NCBI GenBank assembly: GCA_002794735.1
Contig: NBAZ01000021.1
Span: forward strand, 186,001 to 250,000
Source: Pyrrhoderma lamaoense
Taxonomy: Eukaryota > Basidiomycota > Agaricomycetes > Hymenochaetales > Hymenochaetaceae
Direction: 5' to 3'
Length of the DNA: 64,000 nucleotides
Made by a program: the position numbers and the translations under genes
Notes under the pieces: generated by a model
The model's database searches: none
What the model was told of the DNA's origin: nothing
Seen by the model: the letters and a program-made list of their open reading frames with translations, nothing else
Part shown: one piece after another, positions 1 through 12,836 of the stretch
How positions within the stretch are numbered: position 1 is the first letter of the stretch
Layout of the letters: each line of letters starts with the position of its first letter

Positions 1-853
1 TTGTCGCGAATGACCTACAAAGTTTTCACCAAGATCTAAACTTAGTCCTTCAAATTCAATCCCGTTATGAGCTATCGATCGGTCTTTAGCTTGCTCTTTG
101 TACGAGCTCTCAGACGGAGAGCTTATATCAACGCGGTAGAGAACGTGGACCAAAGACTCTGTGCTTGCCTACATGAACAGAAGGATCAGTCAGGTTTGAC
201 GCGTAAATCGCGAGCACGTCACGCGGTGGCTTCAAATACGGGAGAACCAACCACTCGGTACAGCACATTTTAACAAGTTATGACTCACAGTATCAAGGAC
301 AGGACAGCTAGCATCTTGTAACCTATAATACTCTTCAACTCTCCTTGTGTGGTTTCGTCGCACGAGCGATTTGACGGATAAACTGGTGGGAAACCACCGT
401 GTGAATGTCTTTGTCTTGGTTGACTGTTCCTGAAGAATGATTGCCATGGTCTATGAAATAGTGAGGGAAGAAAGAATATTGGAAATTCAATGGAAGGAAT
501 AAGAGGACAAAATGTTTCAGTGACTGGAACGAGCTGTAAAGTGAATAGAACCAAACCAATGAGCCTCTGTCCAGCTACCGTGGGAATATAACTAACCGAG
601 TTTTCTGGACATAAAGAAGGACAAACGAGACATATCCTCTTACATGTAATATGCTATAAGAATAGGATTTAGCTTACTTGACAACAGAATATGATAATGG
701 TTGGATAAGTCTCATTGTTATTAACAAACAACTAACTATACACTCGGATATAATGATCGATGCAGAAACAATCAACATAGAAGTTTGACAATAAAGTCCC
801 ATTACATGTGTACATGTATAACGGTAAACCTCGAATCGGATACGGGTTTGTAG
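1..853. other. No gene seen
   Basis: I see only short overlapping open frames on both strands without codon structure, conserved motifs or plausible splice pairs. Any promoter or 3' sequence here cannot be assigned. Confidence 0.4.
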
Positions 854-1709
854 CTATAGTTGAAACACAAAGTTATTTATTATCACACTATCAGCTGGTC
901 TAGATGGCGGTGAGACAACTTCTGTACTCAATGGTGAACTAGTTGGCTGTTGTCTCCTCTGCTTTATGGGGCTGGTAGCAGAACGTTGCGGGCTCGGGTT
1001 TATGGCGCGACTAGCTAAAACTCGATGCGCAGTAAAATCAGTATCCACACGTAATTTTTTCTTGCTCGAATTATCTCCTTGGGTCCTGGCATCATCTCTA
1101 GTGCAGCTTTCGACACCGGGCTCTCGAAGATCATCTGGTTTATTAGAGACTATGTGGTGCTCTGACCCAGAACAAGCACCTCCTCCGCTATTTGAACAGA
1201 GAGAAGTTGTCATTGAGGGCCCTACATCAGACCGTGGATCACTCCCTAAGACTTCATTGGCAATTTCCGAGTCTGTGCAGGGAAAACTACAATTTGGGTA
1301 CCGTTTTAGCTTAGACTCGTACCAGGAGTCGATTTCTCTCTGTCGTTCAGGATCGAGTTCAGGAAGCCTTGGAGGCAGGACATATTTTCCTATTGCCTTG
1401 TTTTGGTCTTCATCATTTTCAATCAATTCACTAATTCCGGCTATTATGGGGTTATGAACGTATGAATCTCCAGATGAATTGATATTTTGGTTGGTTGAAC
1501 GAGTACAAACTAGCGTCCCGATTCCTTTGTCTCCGTTTAAAGTGGGCTGCTCTTCCTTAAAACAGACGTAGAGCTGAAATTAGTGTGGGTGCTTTTTAAT
1601 GTTGCGTTCTGTGACTCACAAAAAAATAATTCCTGGGTTTTTTTTGTAGTAATACTGAATTGTCGTTGTCTAGATCCTGGGTCAGTGAGGTTTCGCTTTG
1701 CAATGACAT
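854..1709 (-). CDS. Hypothetical disordered protein, 249 residues, 3 exons
   Basis: No family is recognised. Seen: the start ATG at 1709 opens an exon to 1620; then 1573-1501 and 1440-854, with introns that begin GTGAGT and GTTCAA and end CAG and TAG. The phases agree and the total is 750 bases including stop. The third exon carries a proline-rich, charged stretch (YVLPPRLPELDPERQ) followed by a Ser/Pro/Arg-rich tail with a basic patch (SSKKKLR). It has no signal peptide or membrane segment. The low-complexity, charged composition suggests an intrinsically disordered nuclear or regulatory protein, which is inference only. The GTTCAA donor is weak, so exon 2 is the least certain part. Confidence 0.5.
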
Positions 1710-3201
1710 TTTCTGTCACGTAGCAAACGACGTTAGCAAATATATATTGATAATGGAGTGGCAATAAGGAGGAGGAGGAAGACTTGGATGGATGGTGGCA
1801 GAGAACAAGAGTGGTTCGATTCGGTTATATATCGTGTTAGAACAAAGGGAACGGCTTTATTGTCTCCGATCTTGTAAGTTAAACTGTGTCCTGAGGGAAA
1901 GTTAGGCTGTAATTTACAGGATAAAATGCTAGTATCAAAGACATTCTTTCAGTTCCAGAATGTAAAAATGGCTACTTTTGATAATTATGTAGCTGCGTTA
2001 TAGTTTGTGCACCTGTTGGTTGTGAAGAGAAGGTATCTGTGTGCATGGAAAGATAATATCGTTTTCTTGGTTTCACTGTCTTGAGGAAGTAGTCATAACA
2101 TATAGCTAAGCACAATAATACTGAGAATTGTGAGATTTATGGTTTAGTTTTACATCTATACTCGAGTTTGTTGAGGCGAAGGGCCTGTTGAAGCTGAAGC
2201 GCACTTTTAGCTTCTATTGTTGTAGGATATCCATTATTCGTGACAAAGTTCGAAAGAAAAATAGAATCATTGAAACTACTGGTTCGACGGCACTTAATTG
2301 ACGTATTGTATTCTTTTTGCGAATGCAAACACCCCACTCACCTTTTTCCTTAGTTAGGCTACCATACAAAAGTTGTATAACCACATTAAACACTTTCCTA
2401 TTTAAGAAGTCTAATGTTTTGTTGTTGATGCACTCGAAACAACAAAAATATAACCACTCGAAAAAGAAGCAAACATTATAGCCAAAGTAGGCAGAATAGC
2501 TATTATATGTAGTCAGCATTCTTGTTCGTGATGTTTTGTTACAGTCTCTCCGAGCTTTCACTACTATACAAATTCGTACCTGGTTCCATATTCAACTATA
2601 ACATTGTCATTCCAATCCAAAAACGGAGGTAGATGGGCAACATAACGTGAGAGATAAAGTCAGATATGGGTCAGTGATAATTCGCTACTGTAAAAGCGAC
2701 ACAACGGGAGCACTCAATGCTATAATTGATCGATAAACTAAAAATACAACAAGAAATGCACAAACATGAAAGGTATTTGAAAAGATAGATATGTACGGCA
2801 CGAGCATGATCGATCGACGTCTAGCGCGGTGATACTTTGTAGCTGACGAAAATTACTCGAAATTTTCGAGTGCTTCCACTGTGCATGAGAAAGGCGAAAC
2901 ACATTGATTGAGAGGAGCTGTCGTTATGGTCACAGACACGTTAAGGACATGCAAGAAAATAGGCGGATGAGCTGTAAGCAGAATGATGGTGAGTAATTCC
3001 AGTCTAAAGAAAAGAAACAGAAAGATAATAGTCATGGAACGGCAATCGGAGAGTGCAGGTGATAAAATGCAAAAGGTATTAGTACTGACAGTATACTATG
3101 AAACAGAAAACAAGTTGATGATAAACAATATCATTCGTTCGTAGGGTATCGGAAAAATTCACAGTAGTGAGTTTCAGAGGTGTTGTGAGATCGCCAACGT
3201 C
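1710..3201. other. Intergenic, no gene seen
   Basis: About 1.5 kb of AT-rich sequence. Short open frames at 2137-2561 and 2853-3035 on the minus strand lack splice support and recognisable motifs, so they are not called. It separates two minus-strand genes and should hold the promoter of the upstream hypothetical gene and the 3' region of the AA14 gene. Confidence 0.4.
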
Positions 3202-4806
3202 TTAGAATAGGTCGTGGCGTTTGCTGAGGCGTTTATGAGCACCAAATGCTCGGAAAGAGCGCTTCTTGTTGACACTTCGCTTTCGGTTTCGGCTATTGAT
3301 CATTAAATTTCAAATTAATGGATGTTAGAAATTATTTGCTTTCAAGTTATTGGGTGCCGGAGAGGAGGGTTGTCTGAGCTTTGGTGATAAGTAAAGTGAT
3401 ATCCATACCATTTTGTAGTTGCCGAAGCTTCCGAGGCAGAAGCTAATGTCGAAACCGATGACGAACTGAATGTTAAACTTGTCGATACTGCTACAGCAGT
3501 AGGTTTAGAAGTAGTTGAACCCGTATTTTCCGGCTGAACGACACTCGTAGTTGTACCACCATTCTTTGAGCTTACAATTGAGGTGGCTTCAAGAGAAGCA
3601 GTTGATTGAGAGGCAGACTGGGCGGCCGCTGTCGTTTCTTGACCAGAAGCGAGTGATACAGTAGTCTTCCATCCGATAGTGACAGTAGGGTTAACAATGC
3701 TCGCGGTTGTTGCCGAGCTATCACCGAGTGTGAAAAAACCATTTTGGTTACCATCTTCACCGAAAGAGGGAAGTTCAGAGTCCTGGAAGATATCCTTCTG
3801 GGCGCCGTTAGTGAAGCCATAGAATTCATTATAATATGGGGGATCATGACTGGCTTCAAAAAATGTGTTTCCATCCTTTTGCAACCAGTAGATAGCCTGC
3901 TTAGCTCCATAAGTACAGTTCCAAGGCGCGACTGTCACTTTCTCGGCATCAAGGGTCGGGCCACAACGGCGGGCAAGGCGTGGAGTTGCAAGTTTCTTAC
4001 TTGAAGATGAGCCAGTAACTTTACAACGATAAGCATTCATAAAAATCTGCTCAGAGCCAGAATCAGGGGCGTGGATCCAATTGAATGAGCAAATACATCC
4101 TTCATCTGGGCAAGCCGGGAGGTCAGCGGGGACCTGGAAATCTGTGAAGCGGTTCCAAACACAAGTCTGATTTGTTGTGAAAACAACGAAGTCCTCAGGT
4201 TTTACGGAGCTGGCATCACTTTGGTACGTGATCGCGAGAGCACAACCGCGTACATCGGCCTCATTATTAGCATGGAAGGCAGTAGTTGGGGATCCAGGAC
4301 AAGGATTGTTGCCATCTTGAATATCACCTCCCGGAGATGAAGCAAACATCGACGTAGCACCCTTGTCACAAGCAATCTCACTGTGTAGAGTTCCTCCGGC
4401 GGGAAGTTCAAGAAAATCACCGTCATTAGGGGGATAACTCAGATGTCCGTGCTTTTATTCAAGATATGTGGTTATTACAAATAAAAATATTGTGAGTAGT
4501 TAGTACTCACCCACCACCATTGGTCGAAGGTCATATCCATTAGTGGAACAACAGGTCTATTGTCGTACGAGAATGTTTCCCCTGTGACATTGAAACCCCA
4601 CATAGATTTGTGCCATAATGCTAGCGAGGTCGGCGTTAATTCAAGTGATGGGAAGACGACATTTACATAAACTTACCCGCATGTCCTGCAACCGACAGTA
4701 CATATCCTGAAAACAAAGGGAGCAGGATGGAGATTATCTTAACAAGACTTAGTATCAGAAATTCGTATAATAGAAAAAAATGACGCACCCAAGTTTGTGT
4801 CCTCAT
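3202..4806 (-). CDS. AA14-type lytic polysaccharide monooxygenase, secreted
   Basis: Copper-dependent oxygenase; characterised AA14 members oxidise xylan coating cellulose outside the cell. Five exons were traced: 4806-4789, 4737-4677, 4620-4511, 4451-3409 and 3292-3202, giving 440 residues. The start encodes a hydrophobic signal peptide ([18 protein letters not shown]), and cleavage would expose a histidine in [11 protein letters not shown], matching the N-terminal copper-brace histidine of LPMOs. The next blocks ([30 protein letters not shown]) look like AA14 as I know it. The middle has many cysteines. The C-terminal third is a Ser/Thr-rich linker and then a strongly basic tail ([10 protein letters not shown] and RLSKRH), common in AA14 proteins. 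The family assignment rests on motif memory without a search, but the reading frame and mature N-terminus are consistent. Confidence 0.85.
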
Positions 4807-6607
4807 TACAGTCAGATCAAGACGATACGCAGCCTATCCTCAAAGTACTTAAAGTAAGAGCTCGGTGTTGGTCGGGTTAGCAAAGATATCGTATGCAATA
4901 TTTGACACGATACAAATAGCAAATTGAAGAGAGAATAACTAGTTGAGATAAAATGGTACTACGTCGCCAGCAAAACGAATGTGTTTATTTCTAAAGAAAG
5001 ACTGGGAGTCGGGGAGGCCTAAAGTTTCAAAAAGGGGGAAGAAGAATAAGACTGAAGGAAAAGAGAAAAAACTGAGGAGATGGTTGTGATGAATTTAAGA
5101 CAAGCACGCGTTGCCGGCCATGGCATATTTTTATCAATACGACCGCATTTGGGACACCCGATATATGCCCCCGCAGCGCTCGTCATTAAATTTCACATAG
5201 AGCGCAAAGGATGATTTGAAACTAGATATTTGCATAGATCATATATCCTGACACCTGTGAGGAACTCTTGAATCTCACTTACATATTTTTACCTGCAATA
5301 GTTTAGGAATGTGTATGGAAATAGTTTATGGATTGCTTTTAATGATAGCATACTTGGTTCGGCTAAGCCGAGAACAGTGCACGGTGTAGATCGCCGGTGC
5401 GCCTTATCAACCATATAGCGCTACTCGGAGACGTTGTTAGGGTGCCTACAATAATAACGTGAAGTGGTTCCTGTTATGAAACGATGCCACTGATGCAGGG
5501 TTTTAGCAGGCCCAGTGGATGATTGAGAGAATAGCTTATTTGCAGTTGAACTCACAATAAGTAACTTGGGTACTTAGTCCAGTAATCCCACAGTCCTTCG
5601 TTGACAAAGTTGGCCGCGTCAATCTATCATTTTCCTGATGCCTTGGCAGATGAGATACTGTTGTTTGTTGAACTCTCTGTCTGTTTTAAAGCGCTGGGCA
5701 TACTGATTGCATCAGACAGACATTTTTTCACACCCATTTGGAGAGGGATCCCCCAAGGGGTCTCGCTTCATCATCAATGTTGTTGTCAATTACAAACAGG
5801 CGTAAATAATATGTTCCTGTTCCATCCAAGAAGCTTAATTATGACTTCGTCCATATTTTTTGTCTATGTATCCAAGAAACCGACATTTGAAATGTATGCG
5901 CCATTATGATTATACGCTGTAGTGCATTATGCCTACCGCGTAAAAACTGCTTTCTTCGCTTTGCTCAAGTAAACGGTCCCGAATATGTAACAAGCACATG
6001 TGCGTGTATTGTACTTTTTGTATGCAATTCATATTCCAAATTGCGTCCACTTAGCTTGCAGACGGTGAGTATTTCATAATGAAAGATTCCTGAATTATCT
6101 TCCATGCAAGGAGTCTAGCCCAGGAATTAAAAGGTGATAAGCAACAGGATGATTCATAGAATAAGGATGAGTATATTTGTATCTTGTAAAAAATGAATAA
6201 TTCTATGTTTCTGGATGGCAGTAACATATATATACTGAAGGATATGACCATTTTACACAAAAGACAAGCTATCGTGACTAAGCTAGACTGTTGTATTGAT
6301 GTTGAGCCAGCCAGTTAACTTTTTTGCGAAGGCTAAAGGTTTTTGCGAACTTACGAATCCCGTGTGCCAATTCGTCCATTACTGTCGACAACTTACGACC
6401 AGATTATTTACTTGTGTACATCGCTGAGCTTTACCGTAGCATCGCACTCTCACATGTCTCTATCATTTAATGACAACAACCCAAGTGGCTGATAGAACGG
6501 CACAAATGAATTTCCGAAGCGTGCTGAATATAATGCACACCTCTCCAGGATGTCACCTTGTCTATAACCCAAGCAACATCTGAGTACCAGTTCTCTTATT
6601 GCTTGTC
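4807..6607. other. Intergenic between divergent AA14 and HGD genes
   Basis: This 1.8 kb lies between a minus-strand and a plus-strand gene, so it probably contains both promoters. Open frames at 5601-5909 and 6051-6260 have no motif or splice support. No tRNA or repeat was recognised. Confidence 0.4.
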
Positions 6608-8800
6608 ATGTCTCTCGCCCGTGGAATTCGTCTCTCCAGACATCTTCTTAGAAGCTCCTACTCGAGAGTTTTACCTAATGCTCCGATCAGTTCAACTCGG
6701 CTTCCTCGCATGGTAGTTGTGAGTGTTTGGTGCTGTTATTGAGAATACCTAAAAATACTAACACAATTTCCCATTTAAGCCAATTGCGAAAAGGTACTAT
6801 AATGGCACCCCAGCTTCTGGAGCGACTGCGCAGAGTGCATTCTCAGTAAAAGCTGCTACCAATGATCCATATACGTATCAAGTTGGTTTTGGCAATCGGT
6901 TTGCTTCCGAGGCTATGTGCGTTCATACATTTGTTTTTTAAATTCTATTTCTAAACAATATGGCCTTGTTAGTCCCGAAACTCTTCCATTTGCTCAAAAT
7001 AGCCCACAGAAGTGCAAGTATGATCTATATGCCGAACAGGTAACGTCGCTGCTGTGATAATTCGTTGAACTATGATTAATTCTCTTGAAGATGACTGGAA
7101 CATCTTTTGTAGCCCCACGTGCAGAGAATCAAAATGCGTGAGCCTTAATATAAGGATGCCATAATAGCAGAGAATGAACACGTTTCTTTATTAGGTGGCT
7201 GTATCGCATTCGTCCCGCTGTAGCTCATCAAGGATTCACTAGACTTCCAGATAATCCGGATGTGAGTTCTTGCAGCTTTCCGTACGCATGATTCACCAAA
7301 TCAGAATCTTGTCTTTCTTAAGCTCGAAAACAATTTCTCTCCGAGTAATCCTCGAGTGCACACTTCCCCCACTCAACAAGCTTGGCATCCCATCGACATT
7401 CCAACTTCCGGTAAAGTTGATTTCATTGATGGACTAAAGACCTTTGCCGGAAATGGAGATCCAACTCTCCGAGAGGGACTCGCGATACACATGTATGCGG
7501 CGAACGCTTCGATGGACAAGAAGGCCTTCTGCAATAATGATGGGGATCTTCTCATTTTGCCACAACAAGGTCGAATGGACGTCCAGACAGAATTAGGAAA
7601 ATTGATGGTTCGCCCTGGAGAGTTACTTGTCATCCAACGTGGCATTCGTTTCAGAGTGGCGTTCCCGGATGGTCCTTCACGAGGGTGTAAGTCATCCTTT
7701 TGAGGATAATAGTTGAAACTCTTAGACTAAGGAATGCTTTTGTAGATATTCAAGAGATATACGGATCTCATTATGAGCTTCCAGAACTCGGCCCTTTGGG
7801 TGCAAATGGTCTTGCAAATCCCCGTGATTTTGAGCATCCAGTAGCCAGTTTTGACATTGATCAGTCGCCATGGGAGATCGTATACAAGTATGAAGGAGCT
7901 TCTTCAGCACTGTTATTTTTTCTGACAATATCTTCGAAGGGTTTGTGGACAGTTACATGTATGTAAGCAAGAGCACACACCCTTCGATGTTGTTGCATGG
8001 CACGGAAAGTACGTTTTTCTGAGGATTACTTCAATTCCTGCTATGTCTATGCTCACATTATTCTAGTTATGTTCCCTACAAATACGCTATGGAGAAGTTC
8101 GTGAACGTCGGCTCTATCTCAAAGGACCATATCGATCCGTCTATATTCTGTGTTTTGACTGCTAAGTCTAAGACTCCTGGAACACCACTTGCAGATTTTC
8201 TAATTTTCAGTCCTCGCTGGGATGTCGCTTCTCAGACATTCAGACCACCTGTAAGCTCGTGCTTTTTTGTAGCTGAAACTGTACCTAATCTGTGTCATCA
8301 GTACTATCACCGTAACGCGGCAACCGAATTCATGGGTCTTGTTTATGGTGTATATGGTGGTCGTTCAGATGAGTTCATGCCTGGTTCATGCTCATATGAG
8401 ACCGGATTCTGCCCTCATGGCGTCTCATATGACGAGTTCAAGCTAGCCACTGAGAGCGAATTAAAACCAATGCGAGTCCATGAAGATACTATGGGTTCGT
8501 TATTTAAAGTCGCATATAACCTACAACTAACCCGAATTTATCATTAAAAAATAGCATTCATGTTTGAGTCCAGTATGATTTTCACTCTTACGGACTATGC
8601 GATGAAGTCCCCTAAACGACATGGTTTGTACACCTTAGCTTCATTGTGTATATGGGAGAAACTGATGGTGTTATTATGGCGTCTTAGAACACGAGCCAAA
8701 GATGTGGGATAATTTGAAAGGACAGTTTTTGAACCATATTCCTCAGATAAATGCAGATTTGAAGGCCGCTGGTTTATCTCCGCTCAGTTTCAAGGCTTGA
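6608..8800 (+). CDS. hmgA: Homogentisate 1,2-dioxygenase with N-terminal presequence-like extension
   Basis: Fe(II) dioxygenase that opens the ring of homogentisate to maleylacetoacetate in tyrosine and phenylalanine catabolism. Twelve exons join in frame to 520 residues with no break: 6608-6718, 6780-6916, 6973-7039, 7091-7137, 7195-7261, 7323-7686, 7746-7887, 7940-8008, 8067-8250, 8302-8494, 8555-8623, 8688-8800. The family landmarks are [27 protein letters not shown] and DPSIFCVLT. The iron site is also present: the histidine and glutamate of [12 protein letters not shown] and the histidine of GFCPHG. Before the usual family start there are about 65 extra residues that are rich in Arg and Ser and nearly lack acidic residues at first, like a mitochondrial targeting peptide; HGD is normally cytosolic. 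The start at 6608 is the only ATG that keeps exon 1 in phase. Confidence 0.95.
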
Positions 8801-9153
8801 GCTCTCAAGATTCCTTTCTGGCAAATGATAATCTGTACTTTTAGCGATTTTTCATGTGTATCATATCTAATCTAATGTTTATTGTATCTTTTGAATTATG
8901 AGGTCTTTGTTTCAAATATTGGATATATCTGACAAAATAAGTCCGAGAACTTGTTGATATGTGTTAGTTCAGGTTTGAACTCAAGAATTTTATGTTTATT
9001 GCAGTGAGAAATGTGAGAAATGAAACTTAAACTACGGTTCAAACAGTGTTTACTTATATACACGCATACATAATGCGGCCGCTCTCAAGCTACGGGCATA
9101 TGTGTACAAAAACCCATCAACTCATTGGTATTACAAGCATCAAAGTTTCAAGG

Positions 9154-9504
9154 TTAAGCAAGATCAGACCGTCTGAGAGTGCTTGCAGTTCTTTCGCTGG
9201 CAGCCGCTGTACTTCTCCTCGTCGTTGTGGTAGCAGAAGAGATGACTGATCCCTCATCTCGAAAAGTACCGGTTCTTGACGAAGACAATGATGAAGTACT
9301 TCCATAAGAGCTTTGAGGGCTGAATTGTGGAGCTTCCTTCTTCTTTGATGCGAGTGTCTTAAGTGTATGAGCTAGGCTCCCTACTCGCTTTGAATCTTTT
9401 CCTATCTCAGACACCCCAGTTCCGTCATCTTTTTTTTGAATTGAACGAAGTCCAAGAGCTACTGATTCCGACCTCGCTTTCTGCTTTTTTCCGTCTCCCG
9501 ACAT
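9154..9504 (-). CDS. Hypothetical small basic Ser/Thr-rich protein
   Basis: A single open frame of 116 residues starts at MSGDGKKQKAR and ends near RRSDLA. It is Lys/Arg-rich at the N-terminus and Ser/Thr-rich at the C-terminus, with no cysteines in a pattern, membrane segment or signal peptide. I do not recognise it. An upstream in-frame ATG at 9600 exists, but the residues it adds look like translated leader sequence. Its low-complexity character is shared by other hypothetical proteins in the window (19809-20558, 62728-63474). It lies between HGD and the FAD monooxygenase on the opposite strand. It may be a real disordered protein or a chance frame. Confidence 0.35.
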   Translation of the reverse strand: MSGDGKKQKARSESVALGLRSIQKKDDGTGVSEIGKDSKRVGSLAHTLKTLASKKKEAPQFSPQSSYGSTSSLSSSRTGTFRDEGSVISSATTTTRRSTAAASERTASTLRRSDLA

Positions 9505-10283
9505 TTTTAGAAGAATAGAAAGCGGGTTTCTGTAGAAAAGGAGAAGTGTCTCTTTTTTATGTGTTCCAGGGATGTGAGAACCGTGACATGGAGCAAGCAA
9601 ATATTGCCATGTGCTTTACTATATTTGAGAATATTGTTTGTTTGTTTTTGTTTGCAGTAATAGAATTGTAGTTTCATATCAATGCATTGTCATAGTAGAG
9701 ATAGAATCTGTTTGCTGTAGCATAGTTGAGGGTCTAGACCATATCTAGTTGCAAACTTTCTCCTTTGTAGTCGTTGACTAGATACTATCATCGTATCAAA
9801 GTTTAGGTAGAGTGATTAGCAATAATATCAACCGATAGTTATTGTAAGTTATATTACCTTGTACCTGCACTAATGGAAAGGAAGCAAAGCATCTTTACTG
9901 TTCGTAGTTGACTCCGAACCTTACCTGATTATTGGTATATCGTGACCATGGATCTCTTTGTTGAACTATCTGAATCCTACGAGTCAGTGTTATCCCATGC
10001 GAAGAATGCGTCTTGATAACTGCTAGAATTGGTGCATCGGGTGTGGTACTAACTGAGTCTCGTTTGTATTTCAAGATGTGATAATCAGTTTTTCATATTC
10101 ATATTCATGATTCCCACCTTCCTGACGCTCTTTTGCCGTTTCTCGAGTTGAATTCATATGAACTAAGCTATGGCTAGCATAATATCACCATCAAATTCTG
10201 TTTCATTTACGAGGCTCATACCCCCTATCAATATATCATCATTTATTTAACATTTCTCATATAGGGGGAAGTTTCACTCTGAA
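9505..10283. other. Intergenic, no gene seen
   Basis: AT-rich sequence between a minus-strand small frame and the plus-strand FAD monooxygenase; it probably holds the monooxygenase promoter. No coding exon or RNA was recognised. Confidence 0.4.
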
Positions 10284-12836
10284 ATGTGCGAACCAACGAA
10301 CCCAATGGACCAGCACGAGCAACCTGAGGCTGAACTTCCACTAGTTTCTGGACAAAATTCTGAGGATGTCAATCCACCCAAGTTATTGGTTATAAGCTGC
10401 TCGAGTACACAAATGTTAGGTGATGCTGAGCGTAGGGGAATATATGACGCTGGGGATGACGCATGTTCCTTAGCTGGTAAGGACAAGCCTCGTTCGTTAT
10501 CACCGCCCTTCTTTGGTATACATGACTGCAAAAGGGAAACAGAAGAAGTGCCAGGGACATCCGTTGACTCTCCTTCTTCGTGCCAGGAGCTGAGTATGTT
10601 CATTGAATCAGGGTCAAGTACTCTTACAGAGGCCATGAGCGTCCGTTGTACTGAGAAAGCAGATGGCTCCCTTACTGTCCCTGATGCAGCAGGTCTTTCA
10701 GAAGAATCAGAACAAAAGACAACAAAAAGGAAACGGTCAAATTCTAACTCATTTGTTTACAAAAAACGCGTTAAAGAGGAGACGGCGGTTCCTTGTGAGA
10801 ACCTACGCTTGCGGGTGGCAATTGTGTATGTGCAAAGAATTCCTCACGTGTTCTAATACTGAAGTTGCATTATGATTATCTGTTTCCTCACAAGTGGGGG
10901 TGGTATCGGCGGACTAGCACTTGCTACGTTTCTTGCGTCTTCCAGTTTTTCTTCGGCTGCATTGGACGTGACTATATATGAAGCTTCACCTTCACTAACT
11001 GAACTTGGTGCAGGTGTGGGTATATGGCTTCGGACATGGCGTATTTTAACTTCGATATCCTCTAAGAATGGCAAAAGTGGTTTGGAAGAAGATTTGACCC
11101 GTATAGCTCCTTCCGGCAGAGACATGTCGATGCTTCCGCGTGAGTAGTTTATAGAGTGTGCTGGGATATGGAGGTGGATAAACCTGCAATAACAGGAAAG
11201 GCTTTTGAGTTTCATAGTGGTGACCGAGAAGATATAGAAAACCCTTTCTATACTATGATTGCACCTTGTAAGGTTCCTCTTGCATTTTTTGCAATAAGGG
11301 CATTTTAAATCCAATTTCTTAGTTGGAGTCCTTACCCTACACCGTGCAGACTTTCAGCAAGTACTTGCTTCCCATTCTATACCACCTGCCAAGACCCAGT
11401 TCAATAAGAGACTGGCTAGCTATAAATATGAAGATGAGGAAGAGTGAGTTGGAATAAGTCACGAAGAAATAGTCTAACATCCACGTAGTTTATCCTCACC
11501 TATTGTTCTCCATTTCTCGGATGGAACCGTAGCACAAGCTGATATTCTTGTTGGCGCAGACGGTATAAGAAGTACAACGCGAAAACATATGTACAGAAAA
11601 CTATTTGATCGCGGCCTTCTCTCTTCAAAGCCTTCCAACCAAATTTGTAGCACTGATCTAAAATCGAAGAGTTCTGACGTAACTCACACGGACTATACTA
11701 CTAATGATTCCCCGGACCTTGTAACAGATCTAGTGGAACCGATTTGGTCTGGAACTCTTGTTTACCGCAGTTTAATACCATCTTCAGCTCTTGAAGCCCA
11801 GTTCCCAGGCCACAGAGCGGGGAAAGGGCCTGTTGTGGTACGTTTATCCCTATGCTTCCGCCCAAGCTCTATCCTTGATCATCACTTTTCTATAACAGTA
11901 CTTCGGAAAAAATAGACATGTAATCGCCTTTCCTATCGAACATACGACCGCTGGGGAAAGCGCTTCAAAGCCAATGATAAATCTCGTAGCTTTCACTAGT
12001 AAACCTAGTGAAGAAGGGACTCGTATAAAAGATGCTTGGGTACGGACTGCACACCGTGAAGAGCTGCTACTTGAATTTGAGGGCTGGAACAATGAAGTGC
12101 TCGCTTTACTTGAGGTACTTCATTGATAGGTTTGCCTTGACGCATCTCTTAGTTCATATAAGCTTGCAGAAACCCCTTCTCTATGGGCAGTACATACTAT
12201 CAAACCCCTGCCACGATATTCTGATGGGGTAGGAAGGGTTGTCTTACTCGGTGATGCCGTATGTTCTTTGTTTATCGGCGCTCAATCCTCTAATCATGTA
12301 TCAGGCCCATGCTATGACACCACATCAAGGTGCCGGGGAGGACAGGCTATCGAGGTTCTTATTTCATTATAATATCCAAAAAGGTTCATTGAGTTAAAGA
12401 AACATATAGGATGCTTATGTTCTCGCTGCACTTCTTGCGCACCCGCTCACTAATCGCAAAACACTTCCGCTAGCATTACATATATACGATGAAATACGAA
12501 TTCCGATCTCTCGGCATGTTACAGCTACTTCGCGACTTAATGGAATGATGTATGAATTCAATTATGCATGGCCACAGAAATCGACCAATTCTGGTAAAAC
12601 TATCTCACTAACCTCTTTCTCATGTAATTCTCGGTCTGAAAATGGTTGTGTCTATAGATAAAGAAACGGATGAAGAACAACTTCTAAACTTGGCGCGTGC
12701 TATAATTCGTATCCATAAGTGGGAGTGGGAAGAACCAAAGGAAAGCCAAGTAGAAAAAGCAGTAAGCCTTTTTGTAGAAACCCTTAACTGCTCAGGCTCT
12801 CCAGATAAAACCAGTATAGAGTCTTCACCCTTGTGA
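10284..12836 (+). CDS. FAD-dependent monooxygenase (salicylate hydroxylase-like) with long N-terminal extension; one frame break
   Basis: Class A flavoprotein monooxygenase, expected to hydroxylate a phenol or aromatic acid using NAD(P)H and O2. Ten exons: 10284-10825, 10895-11139, 11196-11267, 11323-11443, 11489-11837, 11899-12114, 12163-12258, 12305-12354, 12410-12593, 12658-12836. The FAD dinucleotide site VAIVGGGIGGLALATF spans about residues 178-193; DILVGADGIRSTTR and VVLLGDAAHAMTPHQGAG follow. Just after that motif, at the GGGG of 12335-12338, one base is missing. Without it the reading leaves the GQAIEDAYVLAALLAHP block; with it all ten exons are in phase (684 residues). The first about 175 residues are acidic, Ser-rich and unlike the family, and end in two basic clusters (KRKR near 148, KKRVK near 160) resembling a nuclear signal. 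Family certain, substrate unknown. Confidence 0.85.
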
